Positions 39,549-49,191 of a DNA stretch of 64,000 nt are shown one piece after another. The stretch's first letter is position 1. Every line of letters begins with the position of its first letter. The notes beneath the pieces were generated by a model. That model had not been told where the DNA came from, did no database searches, and saw only the letters and a list, made by a program, of their open reading frames with translations. The translations under genes and the position numbers were made by a program. The stretch is from Herbinix hemicellulosilytica (lineage in GTDB: Bacteria; Bacillota; Clostridia; Lachnospirales; Lachnospiraceae), in NCBI RefSeq assembly GCF_002904165.1, contig NZ_CVTD020000008.1, forward strand, positions 372,001 to 436,000, read 5' to 3'.

Positions 39549-41198
39549 ATGAAGGAGTTACTGCTTTCACGAAAATCAAAATTTATTCTATACCTAATTG
39601 CGACTTTTATGTTTATTATTGACCATTTCGCCCAAATGGGAGTTAATGCTTTAATTATGGGTGCCATAGAAAAGAGAGATTTGGCATATTATAAGATGGT
39701 AGTGCTTATAACAGCAGTTTATATTATATACGCACCCTTAAATTTCCTTATTTCAAGACTGCTTAGAATTAGGTATATGAGGGATACCATACTGGATGTA
39801 CGCAAGCAGGCATTTAAAAAGATTATAAATATGCCTTTCAAGCAGTATTCTCAAAAATCCAAGGATGTTTATATATCCAATTTGATAAATGATGTTAACA
39901 ATTTTGAGAATAAATTTTTTATAAGCTTTTTAAACTTTCTGATAAACGTAGGCATGTTCATTATTTCTCTTGTGATTCTCATAGTTCTTGATTTGAAACT
40001 TTCAATTGCTATGTTAATGTTTTCGGTTTTACTGTATTTCCTAGCAAGCCTTTTTACCAAAAAGACTACTTCACTGGAGCAGGAAATATCGACTTCAGGA
40101 GAAGCATTTACAACGGAAATGTCAAATACGTTTAACGGTCTTGAAATTTTGAAACTGAATAATATTGAAGATAAATTTTTACATAAAAGCGTTGCTGCAA
40201 TAAACCGTCTGGAAAAGAGAAAATATATGGCCAATGTTTTTAATCATCTGCAGCGGGACGTTATTTATGTTCTGTCATTTGCGGTTTCGGTTGCTGTGGT
40301 GATTTATTTGGGTTTTCAGTTACAGAACGGTATGGCCTTGTCAGAGGCAACATTATTATTTCTTCTTTCAACTTCCGTAAGCAACTACCTGATTAATGCG
40401 TTTCCCATGTGGAATCAAGTCAAGGCTTCAACCGCAATTTATAAAAAGATAGCAAAACCTGAGGAAAGCACTGTAAAAGCCGGAAGGGGAACCAAAGATT
40501 TTAAATTTGAAGATAAAATAGAAGTTTCCCATGTGAATTTTTCCTTTGGCAACAAGCAAATTTTAAAGGATGCCTCATTTACGATAGAAAAAGGCAAAAA
40601 GTATCTTATTAAAGGAGTCAGCGGTGCGGGAAAAAGTACCTTAATAAATCTGCTTGCCATGGTGTATGACGACTACGAAGGAAATATCAAAGTGGACCAG
40701 GTGGATTACAGGGATATATCCGAAAAATCTTTTCATGAGAAGGTGGCATTTATATATCAGGATGTTTTCCTCTTTGAGGATACGATAAAAAATAATATTG
40801 CCTTATATCAGGATATTCCGGAGGAACGGATAAATTATGCTATAAAAGTAGCGGGACTTGAAGAGTTTATAAAGGAAAGAAAAGAAGGGATAAATGAAAG
40901 GCTGGCCGAAAACGGCAAGAACTTATCGGGTGGCCAAAGGCAAAGAATTTCTATAGCAAGAGCTATTGCAAAAAATGCGGAAATCCTGTTTATAGACGAA
41001 GGAACATCAAGCTTAAACGAAGAATTGGGAAGGGAAATAGAAAAGACTTTTTTACAGTTAAACAGCACAGTTATTGCTATAAGCCACAGGTACTATGAAG
41101 GGGTTACCGAAAATTACGATTATGTAATTGAAATTAAAAACGGCAAAGTACATTGCTTCCCGGCCAAAGATTATTTTGAGGAGGTGATCACATGGTAA
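39549..41198 (+). CDS. ABC exporter half-transporter (first subunit)
   Basis: This 549-residue protein has six membrane spans (about 10-300) and an ATPase domain: Walker A GVSGAGKSTL, signature LSGGQRQRISIARA, Walker B ILFIDEGTSSLN with the catalytic Glu, and H-loop ISHR. It overlaps the next half-transporter by 7 bp; the two probably form a heterodimer. The substrate is unknown, and no peptide or regulator gene is adjacent. Confidence 0.95.
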   Translation: MKELLLSRKSKFILYLIATFMFIIDHFAQMGVNALIMGAIEKRDLAYYKMVVLITAVYIIYAPLNFLISRLLRIRYMRDTILDVRKQAFKKIINMPFKQYSQKSKDVYISNLINDVNNFENKFFISFLNFLINVGMFIISLVILIVLDLKLSIAMLMFSVLLYFLASLFTKKTTSLEQEISTSGEAFTTEMSNTFNGLEILKLNNIEDKFLHKSVAAINRLEKRKYMANVFNHLQRDVIYVLSFAVSVAVVIYLGFQLQNGMALSEATLLFLLSTSVSNYLINAFPMWNQVKASTAIYKKIAKPEESTVKAGRGTKDFKFEDKIEVSHVNFSFGNKQILKDASFTIEKGKKYLIKGVSGAGKSTLINLLAMVYDDYEGNIKVDQVDYRDISEKSFHEKVAFIYQDVFLFEDTIKNNIALYQDIPEERINYAIKVAGLEEFIKERKEGINERLAENGKNLSGGQRQRISIARAIAKNAEILFIDEGTSSLNEELGREIEKTFLQLNSTVIAISHRYYEGVTENYDYVIEIKNGKVHCFPAKDYFEEVITW

Positions 41199-42808
41199 AA
41201 AAACTGCTTAAATTAGTGCCATATTTGATTTTGGCTTTGGTAATTACAGGGTTTAATTCTTTTTTGGACGGGCTTACCAATATACGAATGACCAGGCTTC
41301 TTGATTTAGCCATTAACGGCCAAACCAGGGAATTAAAAAGCCAAATACCCGGTATGCTTGTGATCGCCTTTGCCCTTGTCCCGATGGGAATTCTGGTCGG
41401 CATTGTAAGTAATTTTTATAAAAGAAAGGCAAACAGTACTTTAAAGCAATATTATTTAACAAAGGTTTTTAACAAAAACATAGCCGAGTTTCAAAAAGAA
41501 AACAACGCAAAATATCTGTCTGCCATGACCAACGATTTTAATACTTTGGAAACTAACCTTATTACAGGTATCTATTCGGTATTTGAATCGGTAATGACCT
41601 TTATCGTGGGCATATGGATGTTGTCAACCGTGGATACCAGAATGATTATACTGGCTGTTATTCTTATATTAATAAACCTGGTTATATCTATGATAGCATC
41701 AAAACCGTCAAAAAAAGCTCATAAAGAACGAAGCGATATGTTTGATGCTTATACTTCTTATATCAAGGAAATCCTTTCGGCATTTCATATTGTAAAAAAC
41801 TATAATCTTCAGCAGAAAGTAAATGAAGACTACAACAAAAAAAGCGAAGAAATCCAGCAAAAAGGATTTATTATTGAGAGAATGCTGTCATTTGTCATGA
41901 GCCTTGAAAACTTCCTTATGAACGGTGCAATATTCGGAATGTATATATTGATAGGATATTTTTCGGTTAAAGGAAGTGTTTCAGTTGGCGAAGTACTGCT
42001 GGTTATAAACGGAGTTCAGAAGATGGCCTGGCCCTTATTCAATATCAGCGAAAACCTTCCGAAGATCTTTACGTCAGGGGATTTAATAAAAAAGATAGAA
42101 AAGACTCTTAAAAACACCGATACTTATGTGGAATCCGTATCTTTGCCGGATTTTAATGAAGAAATAGAATTTAAAAATGTGGAATTCGGTTACGATGATT
42201 CCGAAGAGCCCGTTCTTACCGATATAAATTTTAAGATAAAAAAGAACGGAAAATACCTGGTGGTTGGGCCTAGCGGCGGGGGAAAATCAACTTTGCTTAA
42301 ATTATTCAGAAAATATTTTAACCCGACAAAAGGCATGATTCTGATTGACGGCAATAACCTGAAGGATGTAATAAGGGAAGATTATTATAAATTAATAGGA
42401 AATATAGAACAGCAGGTATTTATTTTTGAAGATACGGTTAGAAATAACCTGACTCTTTATAAGGATTACTCTGAGGAAGAAATTGAAGCAGCCATAGAAG
42501 CGGCAGGGCTTACGGAATTCGTAAAACAGCTTCCCAATGGGCTTGATACTGTAATTTATGACAACGGGCGAAATATTTCAGGGGGAGAAAGAAGCAGGAT
42601 TGTAATAGCGAGGGCACTTTTGAACAAGGCAAAAATCCTTTTGATGGATGAGGCTTTTGCTTCTCTTGACATGGAAAGAGCAAGAGAAATTGAGAAAACT
42701 ATTTTGAATTTGAAAGATATTACAGTAATTAATGTCAGCCATGTGATTTTTAAAGACACAAAAAAGCTGTATGACAAAGTATTTACTGTCAAAAAAACTG
42801 TATATTAA
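41192..42808 (+). CDS. ABC exporter half-transporter (second subunit)
   Basis: This 538-residue protein has six membrane spans and an ATPase domain with Walker A GPSGGGKSTL, signature ISGGERSRIVIARA, Walker B ILLMDEAFASLD and H-loop NVSH. The catalytic Glu and His are kept in both subunits, so both ATP sites may be active. GGAGGTG precedes the ATG. Confidence 0.95.
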   Translation: MVKKLLKLVPYLILALVITGFNSFLDGLTNIRMTRLLDLAINGQTRELKSQIPGMLVIAFALVPMGILVGIVSNFYKRKANSTLKQYYLTKVFNKNIAEFQKENNAKYLSAMTNDFNTLETNLITGIYSVFESVMTFIVGIWMLSTVDTRMIILAVILILINLVISMIASKPSKKAHKERSDMFDAYTSYIKEILSAFHIVKNYNLQQKVNEDYNKKSEEIQQKGFIIERMLSFVMSLENFLMNGAIFGMYILIGYFSVKGSVSVGEVLLVINGVQKMAWPLFNISENLPKIFTSGDLIKKIEKTLKNTDTYVESVSLPDFNEEIEFKNVEFGYDDSEEPVLTDINFKIKKNGKYLVVGPSGGGKSTLLKLFRKYFNPTKGMILIDGNNLKDVIREDYYKLIGNIEQQVFIFEDTVRNNLTLYKDYSEEEIEAAIEAAGLTEFVKQLPNGLDTVIYDNGRNISGGERSRIVIARALLNKAKILLMDEAFASLDMERAREIEKTILNLKDITVINVSHVIFKDTKKLYDKVFTVKKTVY

Positions 42809-42923
42809 AATAGGAGCCCTAACCAAACCGTGTCTATATCAAAAGGCTATAATAGAAATTTTATCGGGCCTGGAAAGCTATTATCGGTAATCCTAACCTG
42901 GTATATTAAGAGCAGAATTGGGT

Positions 42924-44060
42924 TTAAATATGGTTAATAATATAATTTAAGATATGATTAATATACCGGGTTAAATTCTCTTCCTGAAGCAGGAAGTCTG
43001 TATGCACTTCAACAAAAGTTACTTTATCGTCATATTTAAATTTAAAATAAGGATTTAAAACAGGGTGGTATTGAGGTACAAAAACTCCCTGTTTTTTAGT
43101 GTAACAGGTGGCAGGGGTTGCTTTTTTTCGGTATTCCTTGTCTACAAATATAGCCAGGCTTTTATGTACTGCCCGGTCTTCTTCGGGAAGATAATAATAA
43201 TCCCTGTAATTATCATAAAAATGTTTCATTTCTCCTTCATAAGCCTTTATATAAATAATGGCTGAACTTTGATATGCATTGATAAAAATGCATTCGTTTC
43301 CGAAGCTTATGCGGGAAGGAAGCTTAAAATCATATTCCAGATGAACTATAAACTGCCCGTTATTTACAGAGGCCTGCACTATTTGAAATTCCCTGTCAAA
43401 CAAGTCAATGTAATAAAGGATGGGGCAAATACGTACAAGGCCTTTTAGATCGTCTTCGTTATGCAAAAGCAGAAAATGCAACAGGTTTTCACTTTCCCGT
43501 ATTAATACATCTTCAGTACTTTGAAGGTTTCTTGACTTTTTTAGGTTTTCGATTCTTTTTTTACCAAGATAACTTTGGTATACCCCAATAAGGTCGCCGC
43601 CGTTTAAAGTATCCTCCCGCTTAACATTTAGAAACTCTTCTATTGATTTTTGCTTATGGTTTTTTAAGCCGAATATTTTCTTAATGGGAGATATTATCTT
43701 ATATAAGTCAAGGTTTTGAATATTGTCAAAGGAATACTTAAGTTGAAACATTTCACATTTTTTCGTAATATAAGGGATATCAAAACCGGAACCGTTGTAA
43801 TGGACTAAAATGTCATAATCTTTTATAAAATCAAAAAAGTTCCTTATAAGGTCGGCTTCTTCCCTTATATCCTCGGCAAACCACTGAATTAAATGCATGG
43901 ATGAGCCTTCGGTATATATACATCCTATCAGGTAAAGATAAGTGTTATTGGCAGTAAAACCTGTGGTTTCTATATCAAAAAAAGCAATTTTATCCGCATT
44001 ATATTTTTTAGCCAGAGGATAACCTAGTGTTATATCAACAGGGAAGTGCCTGATTATCAT
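42924..44060 (-). CDS. Ribonuclease H-like (YprB-type) exonuclease
   Basis: This 378-residue protein carries a DEDD exonuclease domain: FFDIETTGF (first Asp-Glu), VHYNGSGFDIPYI (second Asp), and HNEDDLKGL near residue 205 as the C-terminal acidic motif. A C-terminal domain (about 230-378) of unknown fold follows. AAAGGAG before the ATG at 44060 decides the start over an ATG 63 bp upstream. YprB proteins act on nucleic acids, but the substrate is not established. Confidence 0.87.
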   Translation of the reverse strand: MIIRHFPVDITLGYPLAKKYNADKIAFFDIETTGFTANNTYLYLIGCIYTEGSSMHLIQWFAEDIREEADLIRNFFDFIKDYDILVHYNGSGFDIPYITKKCEMFQLKYSFDNIQNLDLYKIISPIKKIFGLKNHKQKSIEEFLNVKREDTLNGGDLIGVYQSYLGKKRIENLKKSRNLQSTEDVLIRESENLLHFLLLHNEDDLKGLVRICPILYYIDLFDREFQIVQASVNNGQFIVHLEYDFKLPSRISFGNECIFINAYQSSAIIYIKAYEGEMKHFYDNYRDYYYLPEEDRAVHKSLAIFVDKEYRKKATPATCYTKKQGVFVPQYHPVLNPYFKFKYDDKVTFVEVHTDFLLQEENLTRYINHILNYIINHI

Positions 44061-44184
44061 ATAATATCTCCTTTCGTATGTTAAAGTTATTTTAGCATAG
44101 GGATTTATGGAAAGACAATGCATATTTTGAATTATTGTGTTAGAATATTAAAAGAATCACGTATCTGATCAGGGAGTGGCTGAT

Positions 44185-46581
44185 ATGTGGAATATTTCCG
44201 TTTTGGGATATGATTTCTTTTACATTTTCTATATGTTTTTTATATACAGCTTTATCGGTTGGATTTATGAGAGCACTTATGTATCGATAAAAAAGAAGGC
44301 ATTTATAAACCGTGGTTTTTTAAACGGCCCGGTAATTCCTATATACGGTACGGGAGCACTTCTTTTTTACTTAGCCCTCTGGCAGTCTAAGGACAATATA
44401 CTTCATACGTTTGTAATGGGAGCATTGCTTGCTACGGTATTGGAATATATAACATCCCTTATAATGGAGGCTTTGTTTCATACAAAATGGTGGGATTACA
44501 GCAGATACCGCTTTAATATAAAGGGAAGAGTATGTTTGGTGGCTTCCGTACTGTGGGGATTTTTTTCAATACTTATGTTAAGAGTAATTCATCCGAAAAT
44601 AGATCTGATAATTTATAAAATTCCGAGAAACATGGGTGAAATCCTGGGATATATTATTGCAGCCATATTTTTGGCAGATTTTATCGTAACTGTTATCAGT
44701 ACGGTTAAATTTGACAGGCTTCTTGACAGGGTACATAAATTAAGACAGGAGCTAATGGACTATATTAGGACATCCAGGCTACTTGAATATAAGGATGAAA
44801 AGTTGGAGAAGCTTTCAATGCTTCGTTTGTCCAATATAATTAAGGAGCTGTCTGCGGCTAAGGAAAGCAAATTAAAAGCAACCAGGATATATCAAACTCT
44901 TGTTATAAAAAAGAATCATATCAGAATACTTAAGGCTTTTCCGACCATGGTAGCCGGCAAAAGGAATATGGCTTTGCTGGACTTAAGAGAAAAAGTCTTT
45001 AAGAAGAAAGGAGTACTGGCATTGAGCAAAGATATTAAGGAAGAAGTAAAAGGCAATATTAAAATGTATGTAAGCGGTATTTTACGAGCCATATTTGCCG
45101 GTATTCTGGTATTGATGCAGGCTGGGGTAATAATCTATCTGTCGCTTAAGCTAAGGGGCAATACGGTATATATTTATAGTTTCCTGCAGGTAATAAGTGT
45201 TTTGATAATACTGGGGCTTGTAAACGATGACAGGAATGTTTCATACAAAATAGGGTGGATTTGCATTATTGCAGCTTTTCCTGTTACCGGACACATTATG
45301 TTTTTGCTTTGGGGAAACAGAAGGGGCAAAAAGATAGACAAAATTGTGTTAAGCAAATTAGCCAAGGGATATGATTATTTAAAACAGGACCCAGATGTGG
45401 TAAAAGATTTTGAAAAGCAGTATCCGGATATGCTAAGAATGACCACATATCTGCAAAATAATCATTTTCCTCTGTATAAGAATAACCAGGTGGAATATTA
45501 TCCTATGGCTGAAGAAGCTTTCGAGGCCATATTTGAAGAAATAAAAAAGGCTAAAAAGTTTATTTTGGTAAACTTCTTTATAATAGGTGAAGGGGCCCTT
45601 TGGAGCAGGATGCATGATGCCCTGCTTTCAAAGATTAAAGAGGGGGTCAGGGTACTCTTTTTGTATGACGATTTTGGTGCTATCTTAAGAACTCCAAGAT
45701 CTTTTAAGAGGGATCTGGAAAAAGAGGGTTTTGAAGTAAGGGTGTTTAACCCTATCCATAAATATACCGATAAATTATATATGAATTACCGAACTCATCA
45801 AAAAATAGTTGTAGTTGACGGAAAAGTCGGATTTACCGGCGGCATGAATCTGGCTGACGAATATGTCAATCTTGTTCCCAGATTTGGTGTATGGAAAGAC
45901 AATGCGGTTAAAATTACCGGAGATGCGGTATGGGGGCTTACGGTTACGTTTTTACAGATGTGGGAAGCATCAGACAGTTCAAGACCGGTAAATTATGAGG
46001 AGTTTATGCCGACAGAAAGCTTTCCCGACAGCGATGTTTTTTGTCAGGTTATTTCGGACGGGCCTGCCAATAACCCCAGAAATCCCATAGAAGATTTCTA
46101 TAAGCAGATGATTTACCGGGCAAAGAGGGTATTGTACATTACCACACCCTATCTTATAATTGAAGATGACATGAGAGATGCCCTTATTACGGCTGCAGCA
46201 GGTGGAGTTGACGTAAGGATTATTACTCCTTATATCCCCGACAAGAAGAACGTAAAGATACTTACCTATTACAACTACGGCAGCCTTCTTAAAGGAGGGG
46301 TAAGAATCTTTGAATACAAGCCGGGCTTTATTCATGCAAAAACCATGCTTAATGAGGATTCGGCTGTAGTCGGAACTATAAATATGGATTACAGGAGTTT
46401 TCATCTGCAGTACGAATGCGGCGTATGGATCTGCAATAAGGGTGTAGTTGAAACAATAAAAGACGATCTTTTAAAGACTATGGAAGAGTGCCATGAGATT
46501 ACATTGGAAGAATGGAAAAAACGGCCACTTCTTATAAAAATATATGAGAAAATATTAAACGTTTTTTCAACGTTAATGTAA
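44185..46581 (+). CDS. Fusion of PF06541 membrane protein and cardiolipin synthase
   Basis: This 798-residue protein joins two complete proteins. Residues about 1-300 match the 'putative ABC transporter permease' family PF06541 (FYIFYMFFIYSFIGWIYEST, RGFLNGPVIPIYG, KWWDYSRYRFNIKGRVCL), usually a stand-alone protein. From about 290 a cardiolipin synthase begins: two or three membrane helices, then two phospholipase D motifs, HQKIVVVDGKVGFTGGMN and HAKTMLNEDSAVVGTINMD. The second has Glu in the place of the usual motif Asp. It should condense phosphatidylglycerol molecules to cardiolipin at the membrane. Confidence 0.85.
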   Translation: MWNISVLGYDFFYIFYMFFIYSFIGWIYESTYVSIKKKAFINRGFLNGPVIPIYGTGALLFYLALWQSKDNILHTFVMGALLATVLEYITSLIMEALFHTKWWDYSRYRFNIKGRVCLVASVLWGFFSILMLRVIHPKIDLIIYKIPRNMGEILGYIIAAIFLADFIVTVISTVKFDRLLDRVHKLRQELMDYIRTSRLLEYKDEKLEKLSMLRLSNIIKELSAAKESKLKATRIYQTLVIKKNHIRILKAFPTMVAGKRNMALLDLREKVFKKKGVLALSKDIKEEVKGNIKMYVSGILRAIFAGILVLMQAGVIIYLSLKLRGNTVYIYSFLQVISVLIILGLVNDDRNVSYKIGWICIIAAFPVTGHIMFLLWGNRRGKKIDKIVLSKLAKGYDYLKQDPDVVKDFEKQYPDMLRMTTYLQNNHFPLYKNNQVEYYPMAEEAFEAIFEEIKKAKKFILVNFFIIGEGALWSRMHDALLSKIKEGVRVLFLYDDFGAILRTPRSFKRDLEKEGFEVRVFNPIHKYTDKLYMNYRTHQKIVVVDGKVGFTGGMNLADEYVNLVPRFGVWKDNAVKITGDAVWGLTVTFLQMWEASDSSRPVNYEEFMPTESFPDSDVFCQVISDGPANNPRNPIEDFYKQMIYRAKRVLYITTPYLIIEDDMRDALITAAAGGVDVRIITPYIPDKKNVKILTYYNYGSLLKGGVRIFEYKPGFIHAKTMLNEDSAVVGTINMDYRSFHLQYECGVWICNKGVVETIKDDLLKTMEECHEITLEEWKKRPLLIKIYEKILNVFSTLM

Positions 46582-46797
46582 GTTGTAAGTATAAATACAT
46601 GAAAAGTCCGCATTTGCACGGGTAAGGTTAAAAATAATGCTAAGGTAAAAATAATGTCCGATGAAAATACCGGAAGGCGGTTTAATATACGAAAGTCTGG
46701 TTTTTAAAATTTAATATAAATGTAAATATAAATGAAATGTTATAAGGATTATGATTAGAAGTAAGATATCAAAAATAAGAAAGTATGAGGCGATAGG

Positions 46798-47403
46798 ATG
46801 ATAGGCTATATAAAGGGTGAGTTGGCAGAGATAAAAGAAAACTATATTATAATTGAAGCGGGTAATATCGGTTATGAAGTCTTTCTGCCGGTATCATCCA
46901 TATCGGAGCTGCCTGCAAGAAACAGTACCGTAAAGGTTTATACATATATGCACGTCAGGGAAGATGCCCTATGCTTATACGGATTTTTAACCAAAGACGA
47001 CTTAGAAATGTTTAAACTGCTTATAACGGTAAACGGGATAGGCCCGAAAGTGGCTTTGGGTATACTTTCCGCCGTTACGGCAGACGATTTGAGGTTTTCA
47101 ATCCTTGCGCAGGATTCCAGGACTTTGGCCAAAGCTCCGGGAGTAGGAAAAAAAACCGCCGATAAAATAATATTTGAACTTAAAGACAAAATCAAAGCGG
47201 AAGATGTATTGGCACAAAGTTTTGAGATGCAAAGCAAAAAAACTGACAAGGGAAGTGTATTCGGCAAAAGAGATGAGGCCATTGAAGCACTTATGGCCTT
47301 GGGATATACGTCATCGGATGCTTATAAAATTATCAGCCAGATTGATATAACCGAAGATATGACTACGGAGGATATATTAAAGCTCTGTTTAAAGAGATTA
47401 TAA
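46798..47403 (+). CDS. ruvA: Holliday junction branch migration protein RuvA
   Basis: This 201-residue DNA-binding subunit has the N-terminal OB-fold ([12 protein letters not shown]...), the tandem HhH motifs ([36 protein letters not shown]), and the C-terminal RuvB-contact domain ([16 protein letters not shown]). It is followed by ruvB at 10 bp. Confidence 0.98.
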   Translation: MIGYIKGELAEIKENYIIIEAGNIGYEVFLPVSSISELPARNSTVKVYTYMHVREDALCLYGFLTKDDLEMFKLLITVNGIGPKVALGILSAVTADDLRFSILAQDSRTLAKAPGVGKKTADKIIFELKDKIKAEDVLAQSFEMQSKKTDKGSVFGKRDEAIEALMALGYTSSDAYKIISQIDITEDMTTEDILKLCLKRL

Positions 47404-47413
47404 GGAGATGCAC

Positions 47414-48415
47414 ATGGCTATGCGAATTATTTCAACCGAATTGATGGAGGAAGATAAAAAACTTGAAAGCACCCTGCGGCCAAAAATGCTGGCAGATTAT
47501 ATAGGGCAGTCAAAAGTAAAGGAAAACTTAAAGGTATATATCGAAGCGGCAAAGCAAAGAGGCGAACCTTTAGACCATGTCCTGCTTTTTGGACCTCCCG
47601 GGCTTGGAAAGACAACCCTGGCACAGATTATTGCAAATGAGATGGGGGTTAATATCAAGATTACTTCCGGGCCGGTCATAGAAAAACCTGGCGAGATGGC
47701 AGCCATACTTAACAATCTTCAGGAAAATGATGTACTTTTTGTTGATGAAATCCACCGTCTTAACCGTCAGGTGGAAGAATTATTATATCCTGCCATGGAG
47801 GATTTTGTAATTGATATTGTTATAGGGAAAGGTGCGGCTGCAAAATCAATCCGCCTGGAACTGCCGAAATTTACCTTAATAGGGGCAACAACAAGAGCGG
47901 GAATGCTTACACCGCCTTTAAGAGACCGTTTCGGAGTGGTAAATCGTTTGGATTTTTACTCTGTGGAAGAACTAAAACAGATTGTACTTAGATCTGCCGA
48001 AGTCCTTGGAGTTGATATAGATGACGAAGGAGCAAAAGAGCTTGCCCGCCGTTCCAGGGGAACGCCCAGGCTTGCCAACCGACTGTTAAAGAGGGTACGG
48101 GATTTTGCCCAGGTCAAATATGACGGAAAAATAACCGGGGAAGTGGCCAGGTTCGCCCTGGATCTTCTGGAAGTAGACAAGCTGGGCTTAGATAATATCG
48201 ACAGGGAAATTCTATATACAATGATAGAAAAATTTAAAGGAAGGCCTGTGGGAATAGAAGCCATAGCTGCCACAATAGGTGAAGACGTATCTACCATTGA
48301 AGAAGTGTATGAACCTTATCTTGTCCAGAACGGCCTGATACTCAGAACTCCCAGAGGCCGGATGGTTTCGGATCTGGCTTATAAACATTTAGGGCTTGAA
48401 AAACTTGCGGAGTAA
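47414..48415 (+). CDS. ruvB: Holliday junction helicase RuvB
   Basis: This AAA+ motor has about 333 residues. [12 protein letters not shown], Walker [14 protein letters not shown], Walker [11 protein letters not shown], sensor 1 [11 protein letters not shown], arginine finger region PLRDRFG, and the C-terminal winged helix ([16 protein letters not shown]) are present. AAGGAG at 47402-47407 suits the ATG at 47414. Confidence 0.98.
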   Translation: MAMRIISTELMEEDKKLESTLRPKMLADYIGQSKVKENLKVYIEAAKQRGEPLDHVLLFGPPGLGKTTLAQIIANEMGVNIKITSGPVIEKPGEMAAILNNLQENDVLFVDEIHRLNRQVEELLYPAMEDFVIDIVIGKGAAAKSIRLELPKFTLIGATTRAGMLTPPLRDRFGVVNRLDFYSVEELKQIVLRSAEVLGVDIDDEGAKELARRSRGTPRLANRLLKRVRDFAQVKYDGKITGEVARFALDLLEVDKLGLDNIDREILYTMIEKFKGRPVGIEAIAATIGEDVSTIEEVYEPYLVQNGLILRTPRGRMVSDLAYKHLGLEKLAE

Positions 48416-48422
48416 ATCCGGC

Positions 48423-48451
48423 TTGTATAAAATATAATAATAGGATATAAT
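48423..48451 (+). promoter_or_regulatory. Promoter of zapA
   Basis: TTGTAT (48423-48428), 17 bp, TATAAT (48446-48451). Confidence 0.7.
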
Positions 48452-48527
48452 GAACACAAATAAGCGAAAATTAATTTGATCGGTCAAATGCATATCCCTG
48501 ATTTCTAAAATACAGGAGGCAAATATT

Positions 48528-48941
48528 ATGAAGAAAATTAACGATATTGAGGTTATAATAAATAACAAAAGATATACGTTAAGCGGTTATGAAAGCGAGG
48601 AGTATCTCCAAAAAGTCGCTTCCTATATAAACAGCAAATATAATGAGTTTAGGAACAGGGATGCCTATAAATTTTCAGATTCCGAATTAAAGCATATAAT
48701 GATACAGATTAATATAGCCGACGATTATTTTAAAGAGAAGGAAAAACTTAAAGAACTGGAAGAAGAAAATAACGAAAAAAGCAATGAAATATTTGATCTT
48801 AAGCATGAATTGATAGCTGTCCAGACAAAACTTCATTCTGCCGAGAAAGAGGTAGAATCTTTAAAAAATGAATTATATGAAGCCCAAAAGAAAATAGTCA
48901 GGCTTGAAACGGAACTGCAGGAAGCAGGAAAGAAGCAATAA
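48528..48941 (+). CDS. zapA: Cell division protein ZapA
   Basis: This 137-residue protein has the ZapA domain (VIINNKRYTLSGYESEEYLQKVASYINSKYNE is spread over residues 7-40) and a long C-terminal coiled coil from about 75 to 135. ZapA bundles FtsZ filaments at the division site. ACAGGAGG precedes the ATG. Confidence 0.9.
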   Translation: MKKINDIEVIINNKRYTLSGYESEEYLQKVASYINSKYNEFRNRDAYKFSDSELKHIMIQINIADDYFKEKEKLKELEEENNEKSNEIFDLKHELIAVQTKLHSAEKEVESLKNELYEAQKKIVRLETELQEAGKKQ

Positions 48942-48954
48942 TTTGAGAATGTAT

Positions 48955-49036
48955 AGGCTGTCGTCAGTGGTACATACCCGGCCCTAAGGATGCTTTAAAG
49001 GGCGGTGATGTCACTCGGACAGCTTGTTTATTTTAT
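48955..49036 (+). ncRNA. Candidate structured RNA or complex terminator after zapA
   Basis: GGCTGTC (48956-48962) pairs with GACAGC (49018-49023). Inside, AGTG/CACT, ACAT/ATGT and GCCCT/AGGGC pair in nested order, giving one long interrupted hairpin with a GC-rich tip, followed by TTGTTTATTTT. It stands out from the AT-rich surroundings. It could be the zapA terminator or a small RNA. The length (about 80 nt) is too short for a classical 6S RNA; no known riboswitch consensus was recognised. Confidence 0.45.
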
Positions 49037-49191
49037 AAAATTGTATTGCAGCGGTCATTTAAACACCGTACATATAAAATTTTAATAATATTTTCAGAAA
49101 GTAGGCAAGGGATACAAAGCTATTATTGGCATGTATAATTTATTATATTTGAATTTTAAATGCCGGTATGATTATAAGAAAGAGGGAAATT

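Noticed and set aside
39549-42808. ABC exporter as the transporter of the peptide cluster
   Set aside because: It lies 13 kb away on the other strand, has no peptidase C39 domain, and many housekeeping genes lie between.
48955-49036. 6S RNA or T-box identity for the structured element
   Set aside because: It is too short for 6S RNA, and I see no T-box AGGGTGG-type core or specifier stem.
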